A DNA stretch of 53,438 nt from an uncultured Bacteroidota bacterium (GCA_902509805.1 CABWZL010000004.1:1-53438); one strand, 5' to 3'; positions 18,001-26,506 are shown, counted from the stretch's first letter. The notes: generated by a model from the sequence alone, not told the origin. Program-made: numbers and translations.

Positions 18001-18219
18001 AAGTTAAATAATAAGTGGCTATTTAACTTAATGAGCATAATATCATTTGCTGCTATCATGATGACTTATTTTGGAGTGAACTTTTATCTAGTAGGACTTC
18101 ACTCATATGCTTCAGGTGATAAGGTTGTTTCACCTGACTTTGTTTATTATTCAATTATTTTTGTTACTCTTTTAGGCTTAATTTCTTATTTTGCAAATAA
18201 GAAAAATAAAGTTCTTTAA
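15100..18219 (+). CDS. ccsBA: CcsB-CcsA (ResB-ResC) fusion, system II cytochrome c synthase
   Basis: A 1039-residue membrane protein that carries haem out and attaches it to apocytochromes c. The N-terminal CcsB/ResB-like part has membrane segments near 8-28, 45-60, 75-95 and 430-448 around a large periplasmic domain. The C-terminal CcsA part (about 745-1035) holds AGHAPWSDAYES (first external His), YWLMIHVAVI, the haem-binding WWD motif WGRYWGWDPKETWAL (about 937-951) and VGLHSYASG (second external His). At about 465-483 a stretch, SVIIFLFLSNSLLAQS, looks like a retained signal peptide at the fusion joint. It ends one base into the next gene's ATG. Confidence 0.94.
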   Translation: MGSKILQILFSTKLMLVLLILFPLAMGIGTFLETWYSTDAARIWVYNAWWFEVLMLLLMVNFMGNIKKYNLLSKEKLSVLVLHLSFIFILLGALVTRYIGDEGVMPIRENTTSNSYLSEKTYLNVFIDGEIKGEPLRKTLKPKKLLLSKHTDNRFKVKDDFDSKYFSITYDSFRENITEGLVLDPSGERYIKLVEAADGNRREHYIKEGEVSSIQNILFSFNYYQKGAINISSKSGEYFIESPFDAQYTIMATQQTAPLEKDKTELLELRSLYQIPGFQFVFPEPALRGVFDILDAEDDDGISQDVLYVNLNYNETSERIPLLGGRGFVNNPKKITIDDLDFYLSYGSSKVELPFSIKLNDFIADKYPGTENSYSSFKSKVTVEDENTFEYDIFMNNILNHKGYRFFQASFDPDEKGTVLSVNDDFWGTFITYAGYFLLYLSMLGIFFQGNTRFKFLAKQLNKKTSVIIFLFLSNSLLAQSADTSSKSSYIDSIIESNSFTEAHSSKFGELVIQDSGGRMKPANTFASELLRKVSRSNTYKGLNSDQVLLSIMDNPGVWFNAPIVYIKSGQKGDTIKNILGLDSDLKRAPLVSFFDSLGNYKLATNLEKAYLATIPTQIEKDVIELDRRVNLLYSALEGKIMRIFPVPNDYNNKWVSLPEVKDVNFNGADSLYVNNVLQLYFQTLRGSKISGDYSQPEELLESIKGFQNKYGKDVMPSDSKISSEIIYNKVDIFNKLYRWYLMLGLSLLLILILQIFNDNRFYNILIKFIKYIIFVLFALNTLGLAARWYIAGHAPWSDAYESILFVAWATVAFGIIFGRKSYFTLASATFVSSIMLYVASLNWLDPSIANLQPVLDSYWLMIHVAVIVGSYGPFAIGMILGIVVLLLTIIANKKNKKVFSRKLEELTIVIELSLTIGLVMLTIGNFLGGMWANESWGRYWGWDPKETWALISIIIYTAVLHLRIVPKLNNKWLFNLMSIISFAAIMMTYFGVNFYLVGLHSYASGDKVVSPDFVYYSIIFVTLLGLISYFANKKNKVL

Positions 18220-19130
18220 TGATTAAAATTAACATTGAAAATGAGTATTCAAGACTCAAAACAGTAATACTTGGTATTGCTAGTGATCTTGGCGATCCTC
18301 CAACAGAGTCTGATGCATATGACCCTAGATCTTTATATCACATAAAAAACAATTCTTACCCAATTGAAGATGATCTCCTGAGAGAAGTGGATAGTTTTTA
18401 TAATAAATTAGTAAAGCATAACGTAGAGGTTTTAAGGCCTAATAATATTAATAATTGTAATCAAATTTTCGCAAGAGACCTGGGCTTTGTTATTTCTAAC
18501 TTATTTTTCTTGTCAAATATTGTTCCTAACAGACACGATGAGCTAAAAGGAATTGAGGAAACTCTAAAAAATTTTGATGTTGGTGTTATTAAATTACCCG
18601 AGTTTATGCATATAGAGGGTGGAGATGTAATTGTTCATAATGATAAAGTATTTATTGGAACATACTCTGACGATGATTATTCTAAATTGATTACAGCCAG
18701 AACTAATAATTCATCAATTGATTATTTAAAGAAAATGATTACTTCTAAAGAAATCATTCCGATCGATTTGAAAAAGTCAAATACTGATATATATAAAAAT
18801 ACTCTCCATTTAGATTGTTGTTTTCAAACTATATCAGTTGATAAAGCAATTATTTGTCCGGATGGATTTAAGAACAAAAAGGATGTTGAATTTTTAATTA
18901 ATTATTTTGGGGAGAGTAATGTTTTTATAGCTAATTCAGAGGAAACATTTGAATTAACATCAAATGTTTTGGTTATTTCTCCTGATGTAATTGTATCTAA
19001 TATAAAGTTTAATAGATTGAATTCTTGGCTTGAAAAAAAAGGAGTGATAGTCGAGAAGGTTGATTACTCTAATGTTTCTAAAATGTCGGGTTTGTTTAGA
19101 TGTTCAACGTTACCATTAAATAGAGGGTGA
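18219..19130 (+). CDS. Dimethylarginine dimethylaminohydrolase-like guanidino hydrolase
   Basis: A 303-residue member of the arginine-deiminase (amidinotransferase) superfamily. Substrate and catalytic blocks are FARDLGFV (about 87-94), HIEGGDVIVH (about 130-139), TLHLDCCF (about 196-203) and the nucleophile GLFRCSTLPL with Cys295. This layout fits dimethylarginine dimethylaminohydrolase or related amidinotransferase-fold enzymes that act on guanidino groups; glycine amidinotransferase is an alternative. TAATG-type overlaps link it to ccsBA before and the CtlX gene after, so the two hydrolases are made together. Exact substrate not determined. Confidence 0.82.
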   Translation: MIKINIENEYSRLKTVILGIASDLGDPPTESDAYDPRSLYHIKNNSYPIEDDLLREVDSFYNKLVKHNVEVLRPNNINNCNQIFARDLGFVISNLFFLSNIVPNRHDELKGIEETLKNFDVGVIKLPEFMHIEGGDVIVHNDKVFIGTYSDDDYSKLITARTNNSSIDYLKKMITSKEIIPIDLKKSNTDIYKNTLHLDCCFQTISVDKAIICPDGFKNKKDVEFLINYFGESNVFIANSEETFELTSNVLVISPDVIVSNIKFNRLNSWLEKKGVIVEKVDYSNVSKMSGLFRCSTLPLNRG

Positions 19131-20035
19131 TGAAACATCTTACATCAAGAATCTTAATGATTTCTCCTAATAAATTTAGGAATAATGAGTTGACTATTAC
19201 TGATAACTCCTTTCAATCTAAGCAGGTTAATAATATATCAATTTCTGATAATGCTATCTCTGAATTTGAGAGACTTAAAGAAGCTATTTCAAAGAAAGGT
19301 ATTTTAGTTCATGCTCTTGATGATGATAGTGAATTTGATACACCAGATGCTGTTTTTCCTAATAACTGGATTTCTTTTCATAAATCTCACAAAGCAGTGC
19401 TATATCCAATGTTCGCTTCAAATAGAAGACTTGAGAGAAAGTCTTCAACATTAGAAAAGCTTTTTAATCAAGGCTTAAATATTGAAATTATTAAAGATTA
19501 TTCTCATTTTGAAAATGACAACAAGTTCTTAGAAGGAACTGGAAGTATTGTTTTAGATAGAAAAAATAAATTTGCTTATTGTTCTTTATCTTCAAGATCC
19601 AATAATGAATTACTACAGTTGTTTTGTTCAGAAATGAATTATACACCTATTGTATTTAATTCAACATATCAATCAAAGCCTATTTATCATACTAATGTGA
19701 TGATGTCTATTTGCAATAATTTTTCGATTATATGTCTAGACTCTATAAAAGATGAAAACCAGAGAACATCTGTTAAAGCTAATTTGAAAGATTCTAATCT
19801 TGAAATAATTGATATTACAATAGATCAAATGTGTTCATTTTTGGGGAATTCTATTCAATTAATTGATTCTAAGTATAATCCATTATTAGTCATGAGTTCT
19901 AGAGCTTATAAATCTATAAAAAGTTCTCAGTTAAACATTATTGAGAAACATACTGATATTATTCATGCAGATATTAAAACCATTGAAGAAAATGGTGGTG
20001 GAAGTGCTAGGTGCATGATAGCGGAGATTTTCTAA
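19130..20035 (+). CDS. ctlX: CtlX-like citrulline-utilisation hydrolase
   Basis: A 301-residue arginine-deiminase-superfamily protein. It starts SRILMISPNKFRNNEL and has the CtlX blocks DAVFPNNWISFH (about 75-86), VLYPMFASNRRLERK, LEGTGSIVLDR (about 143-153), YHTNVMMSI and the nucleophile GGGSARCMIAEIF with Cys295. CtlX is described in citrulline/arginine catabolism. The ATG at 19130 overlaps the preceding TGA (TGATG); a GTG three bases earlier is also possible. Together with the DDAH-like gene it suggests a two-step route from a methylated arginine or arginine to citrulline and onwards, which is inference. Confidence 0.85.
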   Translation: MKHLTSRILMISPNKFRNNELTITDNSFQSKQVNNISISDNAISEFERLKEAISKKGILVHALDDDSEFDTPDAVFPNNWISFHKSHKAVLYPMFASNRRLERKSSTLEKLFNQGLNIEIIKDYSHFENDNKFLEGTGSIVLDRKNKFAYCSLSSRSNNELLQLFCSEMNYTPIVFNSTYQSKPIYHTNVMMSICNNFSIICLDSIKDENQRTSVKANLKDSNLEIIDITIDQMCSFLGNSIQLIDSKYNPLLVMSSRAYKSIKSSQLNIIEKHTDIIHADIKTIEENGGGSARCMIAEIF

Positions 20036-20097
20036 ATATTATTTATATTTATCTAAACTTTTTTAACCTACTAAGGTCAAAATATAAAAATTTAGAT

Positions 20098-23000
20098 ATG
20101 AATAGATTATTAATATTAATGTTAGCTTTCTTTATGCTCATGCCAATTGATGCTAACTCTCAAAGAAAAAGAAATCAAAAAGATGATTCAAAGACTCAGA
20201 AGGTTTCATTAAATGCATTTAAGCTTAGAAATATTGGACCAGCATTTTTATCTGGAAGAATTGCAGATATTGCAATCCATCCAAATAATGAAAATGTATG
20301 GTATGTTGCTGTTGGTTCTGGTGGTGTTTGGATGACTGAAAATGCAGGTACAACCTGGAAACCAATTTTTGACAGTCAACCTACTTATTCAACTGGATCA
20401 ATAACAATTGATCCCTCAAATCCAAGTATAATTTGGGTTGGATCTGGTGAAAATGTTGGAGGAAGACACGTGGGTTACGGAGATGGAGTATATAGAAGCT
20501 CTGATGGAGGAAAATCATGGAAGAATATGGGATTAAAAAATTCAGAACATATTTCTGAGATAATTGTTCATCCAGATGACTCTAATGTTGTCTATGTTGC
20601 TTCTCAAGGACCGTTATGGTCTAGTGGAGGAGAAAGAGGGTTGTATAAAACAACTGATGGAGGAAAATCGTGGAATAAAATATTAGGAGGATCTGAATGG
20701 ACAGGTGTTACTGATATTATGATGGATTCAAGACACTCTAATATTATTTACGCTGCTACCTGGGATAGGCATAGAACTGTTGCTGCATACATGGGTGGTG
20801 GTCCTGGATCAGGTATTCACAGGTCTGATGATAATGGAAAAACATGGAAAAAGTTAACTAATGGAATACCAAGATCCAATCTTGGTAAAATAGGTATAGC
20901 AATGTCATATCAAGATCCAGATGTAGTTTATGCTGCAATTGAGACTGATAGAACTAAGGGAGGTATTTATAGATCAGAGGATAGGGGAGAGTCATGGAAA
21001 AAGATGTCAAATACTGTTTCAGGTGGAACAGGACCTCATTATTATCAAGAACTATATACAAGTCCTCATAAATTTGACAGATTATATTTAATGAATGTTC
21101 AAATTTTAACATCTGAAGATGGAGGTAAAAACTTCCGAACACTAGAAGGAAGAAGACAGAAACACAGTGATCATCATGCTATTGCTTTTAAAGAAAGTGA
21201 TCCTGATTATATTATGGTTGGAACAGATGCAGGTATATATGAAAGTTTTGATTTAGCTCAAAATTGGCACTATTTCCTAAATTTACCATTAACTCAATTT
21301 TATAAAGTTGCTGTAAATAATGCAGAGCCTTTCTATCATATATTTGGTGGAACTCAAGATAATGGTTCTGCAGGTGGCCCATCTGCTACTGATGAAGGTG
21401 CGGGTATTACAAATAGAGATTGGTATAAGACTTTATTTGCAGATGGTCATCAATCTGCTACTGATCCTGTATATAATAACATTATATATGCTACAACTCA
21501 AGAGGGAAGATTTCATAGAGTTGATTTAGAAACAGGAGAGCAGGTTTTTGTTCAGCCTCAGGCATTAGAGGGTGATCCTCATGAAAGATATAACTGGGAC
21601 ACACCTATACTAGTAAGTCCTCATGATCCTGCTAAAATATATATTGCTTCATATAGAGTGTGGGAATCAGGAAACAGAGGTGATAGTTGGACGCCTATTT
21701 CAGGTGATTTAACAAGAAATGAAAATAGAATTGAACTTCCAATTATGGGAAGAACTCAAAGTTGGGATAATGCTTGGGATGTTAAAGCAATGTCTCAATA
21801 CAATACAATTACCTCACTTTCAGAATCTCCTGTTAAACAAGGTGTAATTTGGGCTGGAACTGACGATGGATTTATTCAGGTTACAACTGACGGTGGAGAT
21901 TCATGGAAGTCTATACCAGTAACTAAATTAGGAATCCCTGAAAGATCATTTGTAAATGATATAAAGGCAGACTTATATGATGCAAATACTGTTTATGTTT
22001 CATTAGACAACCATAAGGAAGGTGATCTTTCTCCATATCTTTTTAAAAGCACAGATTTAGGAGAATCATGGGAATCTATTTCAAATAACATCCCGGCAAG
22101 AACTTTAGTTTGGAGATTTGTTCAAGATCATGTCAAAAAAGATTTATTCTTTTTAGCTACGGAGTATGGAATTTACACATCTTTAAATGCAGGTGGAAAC
22201 TGGCAGAAACTTCCTGGAAGTCCAACAATTTCATTTAGAGATATTGTGATTCAAGAAAGAGAAAACGATTTAGTAGGTGCTTCATTTGGAAGAGGTTTCT
22301 TTGTTTTAGATGATTATAGTGCTCTAAGAGAAATGACTTCAGATAACTTATCTAAAAAAGGTAAATTATTCAAACCAAGAGATGCTAAGTTATTTAAGCC
22401 TAGAAACTCATTGGGAAACACTGGTGGACAATTTTATACTGCTAAAAATCCAGAATATGGTGCAGTCTTTACTTATAATCTAAATGATGTGCCAAAGACT
22501 TCTAAATCTTTAAGGATGCAAAGAGAAAGAAGACTTAATGCTGATAATAAGGATGTACCTTTTCCAGGTTATGATAAACTTGCAGATGAAATGAATGAAA
22601 AACCTGCAAGTATTATCCTTACAATTAAAGATTCAGAAGGAAACCACATAAGAAATGTTAAGAAAAATGCTTCTAATGGTTCTAGTAGAATTGCCTGGAA
22701 TTTAAGACATCAGAGCTATTACCCTGTAAGAGCAGGTAGAGGTCAAGCAAATTCTTGGTTTAATCCATCTGGACCATATGTAACTCCAGGTGAGTATCAT
22801 GCTGAGATTTATCTTGAAAATAATGGATCAGTCGAGAAATTAGATGGACCAATTGCTTTTAATGTTAAGCCATTAAGAAAAGGTACTCTTGAGGGCGCTT
22901 CATATTCTGAATATAACTCGTTTAGAACTAGGGTTTCAAACTTATATGTGGCTATGTCTAAATATCAAGATGAATTTAATATAATGAAATCTAAAATTGA

Positions 23001-23358
23001 ATTGTTAGACAAGGCATCCCTTCAATTAGAGACTTTTTCTCCTGAAATAATGAAGAAAATATCTGACTTTAAGGCAAAATATAATGCTTTTGATTCTGAG
23101 ACTGGAAGTAATCCTGCAAGAGATGAAATTGGTGAGTGGGATAAGCCTACTATATCAATGAGAGTTCAAATTGCTATGCAAGGACTTTCAACTTCATATG
23201 GTCCAACTGATCTGAATAAGTCTAATTTAGATATCGCAGAAAGATTATTTGAAAAGCTAGCTTCAGACGTTAAAGAATTTAAATCTGAGCTTGAGTCTCT
23301 AGAAAATGAGGTTAAGGAGTTAAACCCTCCTCATCTTTCAGGTACTGGAATTAATTAG
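20098..23358 (+). CDS. Secreted Asp-box (BNR) beta-propeller protein, VPS10/sortilin-like
   Basis: A 1086-residue secreted protein. The start MNRLLILMLAFFMLMPIDANSQ is a signal peptide; a longer frame from 20011 would precede it with no signal, so it was rejected. From about residue 45 to 770 it carries many Asp-box repeats of the S/T-x-D-x-G-x-x-W type (SDGGKSW, TTDGGKSW, SDDNGKTW, SEDRGESW, TTDGGDSW, STDLGESW). They form one or two beta-propellers of the WD40/YVTN/BNR class. The C-terminal 300 residues hold a beta-rich part and a helical coiled-coil-like tail. Such proteins are often labelled glycosyl hydrolase, but no glycosidase catalytic set is evident. Converges with the MscS gene (8-nt overlap). 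Confidence 0.88.
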   Translation: MNRLLILMLAFFMLMPIDANSQRKRNQKDDSKTQKVSLNAFKLRNIGPAFLSGRIADIAIHPNNENVWYVAVGSGGVWMTENAGTTWKPIFDSQPTYSTGSITIDPSNPSIIWVGSGENVGGRHVGYGDGVYRSSDGGKSWKNMGLKNSEHISEIIVHPDDSNVVYVASQGPLWSSGGERGLYKTTDGGKSWNKILGGSEWTGVTDIMMDSRHSNIIYAATWDRHRTVAAYMGGGPGSGIHRSDDNGKTWKKLTNGIPRSNLGKIGIAMSYQDPDVVYAAIETDRTKGGIYRSEDRGESWKKMSNTVSGGTGPHYYQELYTSPHKFDRLYLMNVQILTSEDGGKNFRTLEGRRQKHSDHHAIAFKESDPDYIMVGTDAGIYESFDLAQNWHYFLNLPLTQFYKVAVNNAEPFYHIFGGTQDNGSAGGPSATDEGAGITNRDWYKTLFADGHQSATDPVYNNIIYATTQEGRFHRVDLETGEQVFVQPQALEGDPHERYNWDTPILVSPHDPAKIYIASYRVWESGNRGDSWTPISGDLTRNENRIELPIMGRTQSWDNAWDVKAMSQYNTITSLSESPVKQGVIWAGTDDGFIQVTTDGGDSWKSIPVTKLGIPERSFVNDIKADLYDANTVYVSLDNHKEGDLSPYLFKSTDLGESWESISNNIPARTLVWRFVQDHVKKDLFFLATEYGIYTSLNAGGNWQKLPGSPTISFRDIVIQERENDLVGASFGRGFFVLDDYSALREMTSDNLSKKGKLFKPRDAKLFKPRNSLGNTGGQFYTAKNPEYGAVFTYNLNDVPKTSKSLRMQRERRLNADNKDVPFPGYDKLADEMNEKPASIILTIKDSEGNHIRNVKKNASNGSSRIAWNLRHQSYYPVRAGRGQANSWFNPSGPYVTPGEYHAEIYLENNGSVEKLDGPIAFNVKPLRKGTLEGASYSEYNSFRTRVSNLYVAMSKYQDEFNIMKSKIELLDKASLQLETFSPEIMKKISDFKAKYNAFDSETGSNPARDEIGEWDKPTISMRVQIAMQGLSTSYGPTDLNKSNLDIAERLFEKLASDVKEFKSELESLENEVKELNPPHLSGTGIN

Positions 23359-24562
23359 ATGCGAATTGATTAAGTTCAAAGCATTCTAAATTAAAATATT
23401 TAACAGAAGATAAAAGGTGGTCAAAAATATCAGAGGTTAGCGCCTCATATTTTGTCCACTCTTTGTCTTTTGAAAAAGCATAGATTTGAATTGGAATACC
23501 CTGAGAAGTTGGCTCAAGTTGTCTACACATCATAGTTAAGTCATCATTAGTCATAGGATGAGCCTTTAGATACTGTTCAATATAAACTCTAAATACACCA
23601 AGATTAGTAAGGTTTCTTCCATTAAGCAGCATTGACTTGTCTGCATTATTTTTTTGATTATAGGAATCAATTTCCTTGATTTTAGTATTTAAATATTCAG
23701 TAATTAACTTAACTTTTTTAAGCTCATCTATGTCATTATTTTTTAAAAAAGCTATTGAGCTAGGTTTTATTAATAATGATCTTTTTATCCTTCTTCCCTT
23801 AGATTCTTCCATTCCTCTCCAGTTTACAAAAGAGTCAGACACTAATTTATAAGTTGGTATTGTTGTAATTGTGTTATCAAAGTTTTGAACCTTAACCGTT
23901 GACAGGTTTACCTCAATAACTGTCCCATCAGCATCAGATCCTTTCATTGTTATCCAATCTCCAATCCTAACAGTATCATTTACTGTGATTTGAATACTGG
24001 AAACAAAACCTAGAATAGTATCTCTAAATACTAAAATAATTATAGCTGATAAAGCTCCAAGGGATGCCAAGAATGTTCCTATTTCTCTTCCAGTAAGTAC
24101 TGATAGTATTAATATGATTCCTATAAACCATAAGAAAATCATAATTACTTGAATGTAGCTATCTATTGGTATATGTTTTAATGATGGGCTAAGCTTGAAA
24201 TAATCTTTTACTGTACTAAGGATTGATTTAACTGTAACTATAAAAAGAAGTATGGTTAAAGCTTCTATAATGATAATTAAGTTATCTGTATAAGTAGGTA
24301 TAATAAGATAAAGAAAAAATAGTGATGGAATGAATGAAAGTAATCTTGGAACTCTATTTTTTATTAATAAATCATCAAAAGTAGATGAAGTTGATTTTGC
24401 AATCCTTTTAAAAAACGATAGAATAGTATTTCTGGTTATAAAATTAATTGCTAAGACAATTACACTTATGGATATAATTATAAGAGCTGAGGAAATTATG
24501 CCTGAAACATTAGAATTTAGGCCATAATTTGATAAAAATTGAATTATTTCTTCTTTATACAT
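23351..24562 (-). CDS. MscS-family mechanosensitive ion channel (YbdG-like)
   Basis: A 403-residue inner-membrane channel. About five hydrophobic helices lie in the first 190 residues. The pore-lining TM3 with Gly/Ala pattern is FLASLGALSAIIILVFRDTILGFVSSIQI (about 163-191). The MscS beta domain follows: VNDTVRIGDWITM, then DGTVIEVNLSTVKVQNFDNTITTIPTYKLVSDSFVNWRG. The C-terminal part is a cytoplasmic alpha-beta domain. It releases solutes on hypo-osmotic shock. The long middle and length favour the YbdG/YnaI-like group over minimal MscS. Confidence 0.92.
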   Translation of the reverse strand: MYKEEIIQFLSNYGLNSNVSGIISSALIIISISVIVLAINFITRNTILSFFKRIAKSTSSTFDDLLIKNRVPRLLSFIPSLFFLYLIIPTYTDNLIIIIEALTILLFIVTVKSILSTVKDYFKLSPSLKHIPIDSYIQVIMIFLWFIGIILILSVLTGREIGTFLASLGALSAIIILVFRDTILGFVSSIQITVNDTVRIGDWITMKGSDADGTVIEVNLSTVKVQNFDNTITTIPTYKLVSDSFVNWRGMEESKGRRIKRSLLIKPSSIAFLKNNDIDELKKVKLITEYLNTKIKEIDSYNQKNNADKSMLLNGRNLTNLGVFRVYIEQYLKAHPMTNDDLTMMCRQLEPTSQGIPIQIYAFSKDKEWTKYEALTSDIFDHLLSSVKYFNLECFELNQFASN

Positions 24563-24576
24563 GTTACAAAAATAAA

Positions 24577-24599
24577 AAACCCACCATTAAGGTGGGTTT
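24577..24599 (-). terminator. Rho-independent terminator after the secreted paralogue pair
   Basis: A perfect 9-bp stem (AAACCCACC / GGTGGGTTT) with a 5-nt loop. On the minus strand it runs into a T-rich tract. It lies 22 nt beyond the stop of the secreted protein at 24621-25406 and just before the MscS gene start. Confidence 0.88.
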
Positions 24600-24620
24600 A
24601 TTTAGTAATAAATTTTAAAG

Positions 24621-25406
24621 TTAGTTGTGAATTGATATCAACTCAAGTTGACCTCCGCTTTGGTGTTCACTAGCAGCTCCAAGTCCTTCAAGCAGTTTTT
24701 GACCTTTAAAACTAGACTGCATTTTTTGCCAACCTTCAGTATTATCTGCACCCTCAACACCTACATTAAAGAACATGTGGGTAATATCTTCGTATGCGTT
24801 ATCAGTTCTTTCATATATTCTTGAAAGAGCCCAATATCTGTGGTTACCTTTTAAAATTTCTTTTTCAATGAGTGGCTTATATACTTCTGATTCATATTGC
24901 TCAAAGTCATCTGACTTAGCAATAGTTCCAAGTATATTCATTTTATCACCTGGTTTAAGATCTCCTCCGGCCCAAATTGAAGCATCAACTCCAACTAAAT
25001 GATAGTTTCTTCTTTCATTACTTTCTGAACCAACAGAGTTTAGGTATCTAGAAACTCTTCTAGAAGACATTTTTCCTTTGTAAGCTTCTTTCGATAAGGC
25101 TAGCCATTTACCTTCTTCCCAGCTTTTATTATAAGCATCTAGCTGTTCTTTACTTGAAAATCCGGTAACAATGAAATAATTTGCAACGTTATTGCCATCA
25201 TCATTAGTTGAAACAACTTTAAAAACTGCTTGTAGGTCTTGAATTCCTTTTTTAATTGCTAAATCATGAACTGGTCCAAAAAACTCTTCAAGCTGAAGAT
25301 ATTGATCTTCCATACCTTCTTTAATGTCAACAGCACTTAAAATAGTGTATTGAGCAGAAGTAGTTATTGTAAATATTAGTGTAAATAGTAAAAGTATTTT
25401 TTTCAT
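24621..25406 (-). CDS. Secreted protein of unknown function, paralogue A
   Basis: A 261-residue protein with a clear signal peptide (MKKILLLFTLIFTITTSAQ). I do not recognise a named family. The N-terminal half (YTILSAVDIKEGMEDQYLQLEEFFGPVHDLAIKKG) and the second half (KSDDFEQYESEVYKPLIEKEIL) both have the strand-helix pattern of dimeric alpha-beta barrel proteins (ABM/NIPSNAP/EthD-like), suggesting an internal repeat; this is inference. Shared blocks with the neighbouring paralogue are YKGKMSSRRVSRYL, GSESNERRNY, VDASIWAGG, KPGDK and NAYEDITH. It is the second gene of the two-gene operon and is followed by a terminator. Confidence 0.8.
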   Translation of the reverse strand: MKKILLLFTLIFTITTSAQYTILSAVDIKEGMEDQYLQLEEFFGPVHDLAIKKGIQDLQAVFKVVSTNDDGNNVANYFIVTGFSSKEQLDAYNKSWEEGKWLALSKEAYKGKMSSRRVSRYLNSVGSESNERRNYHLVGVDASIWAGGDLKPGDKMNILGTIAKSDDFEQYESEVYKPLIEKEILKGNHRYWALSRIYERTDNAYEDITHMFFNVGVEGADNTEGWQKMQSSFKGQKLLEGLGAASEHQSGGQLELISIHN

Positions 25407-25417
25407 TTTTATATTTT

Positions 25418-26173
25418 TTAGTTAGCTGTATAAATTAAAGTATATTCTTCTGAATCTTGCATATCTCTTGAAGTCTCAATCCCTTCCCATAGTTTATCCC
25501 ATTTAAAACCAGACATACCTTCAAATTCAACATCTTGATTTCCGCTTAAGTTCCAAGCAAAATGAGTAAAACCTTCATATGCATTTTCTGCTCTATCTGT
25601 TACTTCAACTAAGACCCATTGTCTTAATCTTCCGTTTAGAATATTTTTCTCTGCAATAGGTTTCCATACTTCAGATTCATATTTCTCAAAATCATCAGTT
25701 TTTTTAGTCATGAGGTTAAGTGTAGCTTTATCTCCTGGCTTAGCGCTTCCTCCAGCAAGTATTGTTGCATCAACTACTTTAAGAATGTAGTTTCTTCTTT
25801 CTCTACTCTCTGAACCAGTTCCATCCATCATTCTCTGAATAGATCTTCTAGACATCTTTCCTTTATATACTTTTTGTGCTAATTCAGCTCCGTTGTATCC
25901 CTTTTCAAGTTGTTCCATAGAATTGTATAGGTCAAAAATTAGATACTCATTATTTCCTGGTTCATCACCTTCTTGAGGAGTTCTTTTCCATACAGCCCAT
26001 CCGGATTGTAATCCCTGGTTAATAGCCTCTTGATGAATACCAGACCAGAATTTTTCAAGTTTTAAATAATCTTCTTCAGCACCATCATTTAAGTCAACAG
26101 CAGACATAACTGCATACTGAGCATTAAGTGAAAAACTGAATAATAAAATAAATGATAATAATAAATTTTTCAT
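25418..26173 (-). CDS. Secreted protein of unknown function, paralogue B
   Basis: A 251-residue protein with signal peptide (MKNLLLSFILLFSFSLNAQ), 11 nt upstream of paralogue A. It repeats the same blocks: YAVMSAVDLNDGAEEDYLKLEKF, YKGKMSRRSIQRM, GSESRERRNY, VDATILAGG, KPGDK, DDFEKYESEVWKP and NAYEGFTHF. The pair arose by tandem duplication and has diverged considerably. No catalytic motif is apparent; two related alpha-beta sandwich domains are likely. Secretion to the periplasm or beyond is supported by the signal peptide only. Confidence 0.8.
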   Translation of the reverse strand: MKNLLLSFILLFSFSLNAQYAVMSAVDLNDGAEEDYLKLEKFWSGIHQEAINQGLQSGWAVWKRTPQEGDEPGNNEYLIFDLYNSMEQLEKGYNGAELAQKVYKGKMSRRSIQRMMDGTGSESRERRNYILKVVDATILAGGSAKPGDKATLNLMTKKTDDFEKYESEVWKPIAEKNILNGRLRQWVLVEVTDRAENAYEGFTHFAWNLSGNQDVEFEGMSGFKWDKLWEGIETSRDMQDSEEYTLIYTAN

Positions 26174-26257
26174 AGTTAATTAATTTTTTTGTTTAGTAAC
26201 GTTAATTTAAAAAAAAAAATTCAATCTATGAAAAGACATTTAAGCTCAAGTAATAAC

Positions 26258-26485
26258 TTATTCTTTGGGACCTCTAAGATGTATTATTAATCCATTTAAA
26301 AAATTACGTAATAATTGATCTCCACATTTCATGAAGTTTTTATGATTTTCATTTCTAAAGATTGCACCTATCTCTGACTTAGTTACTTCAAATTCAGCTA
26401 ACTTACATATCTCAACAATTTCATCGTCCCGAAGTTTATGAGCTACTCGTAGTTTTTTAAAAATATCATTATTTGTTAATCCCAT
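26258..26485 (-). CDS. DUF1456 (YehS-like) protein with a single repeat
   Basis: A 75-residue protein matching one DUF1456 repeat: NNDIFKKLRVAHKLRDDEIVEICKLA, VTKSEIGAIFRNENH and the end CGDQLLRNFLNGLIIHLRG. Typical members such as YehS have two such repeats in roughly 150 residues, so this is half-length. The ending HLRG-PKE matches where family repeats end, so it is probably a natural short form rather than a truncation, and the other half is not visible downstream. Co-directional with the ABC-F gene 21 nt upstream. Function unknown. Confidence 0.85.
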   Translation of the reverse strand: MGLTNNDIFKKLRVAHKLRDDEIVEICKLAEFEVTKSEIGAIFRNENHKNFMKCGDQLLRNFLNGLIIHLRGPKE

Positions 26486-26506
26486 TATTCTTTATTTTAT
26501 AATTAT

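Noticed and set aside
20011..20097. N-terminal extension of the Asp-box propeller protein
   Set aside because: It overlaps the end of ctlX and would hide the signal peptide that begins at 20098.
20098..23358. Glycosyl hydrolase, the label often given to such Asp-box proteins
   Set aside because: The repeats only show a propeller fold; no glycosidase catalytic residues can be identified by eye.
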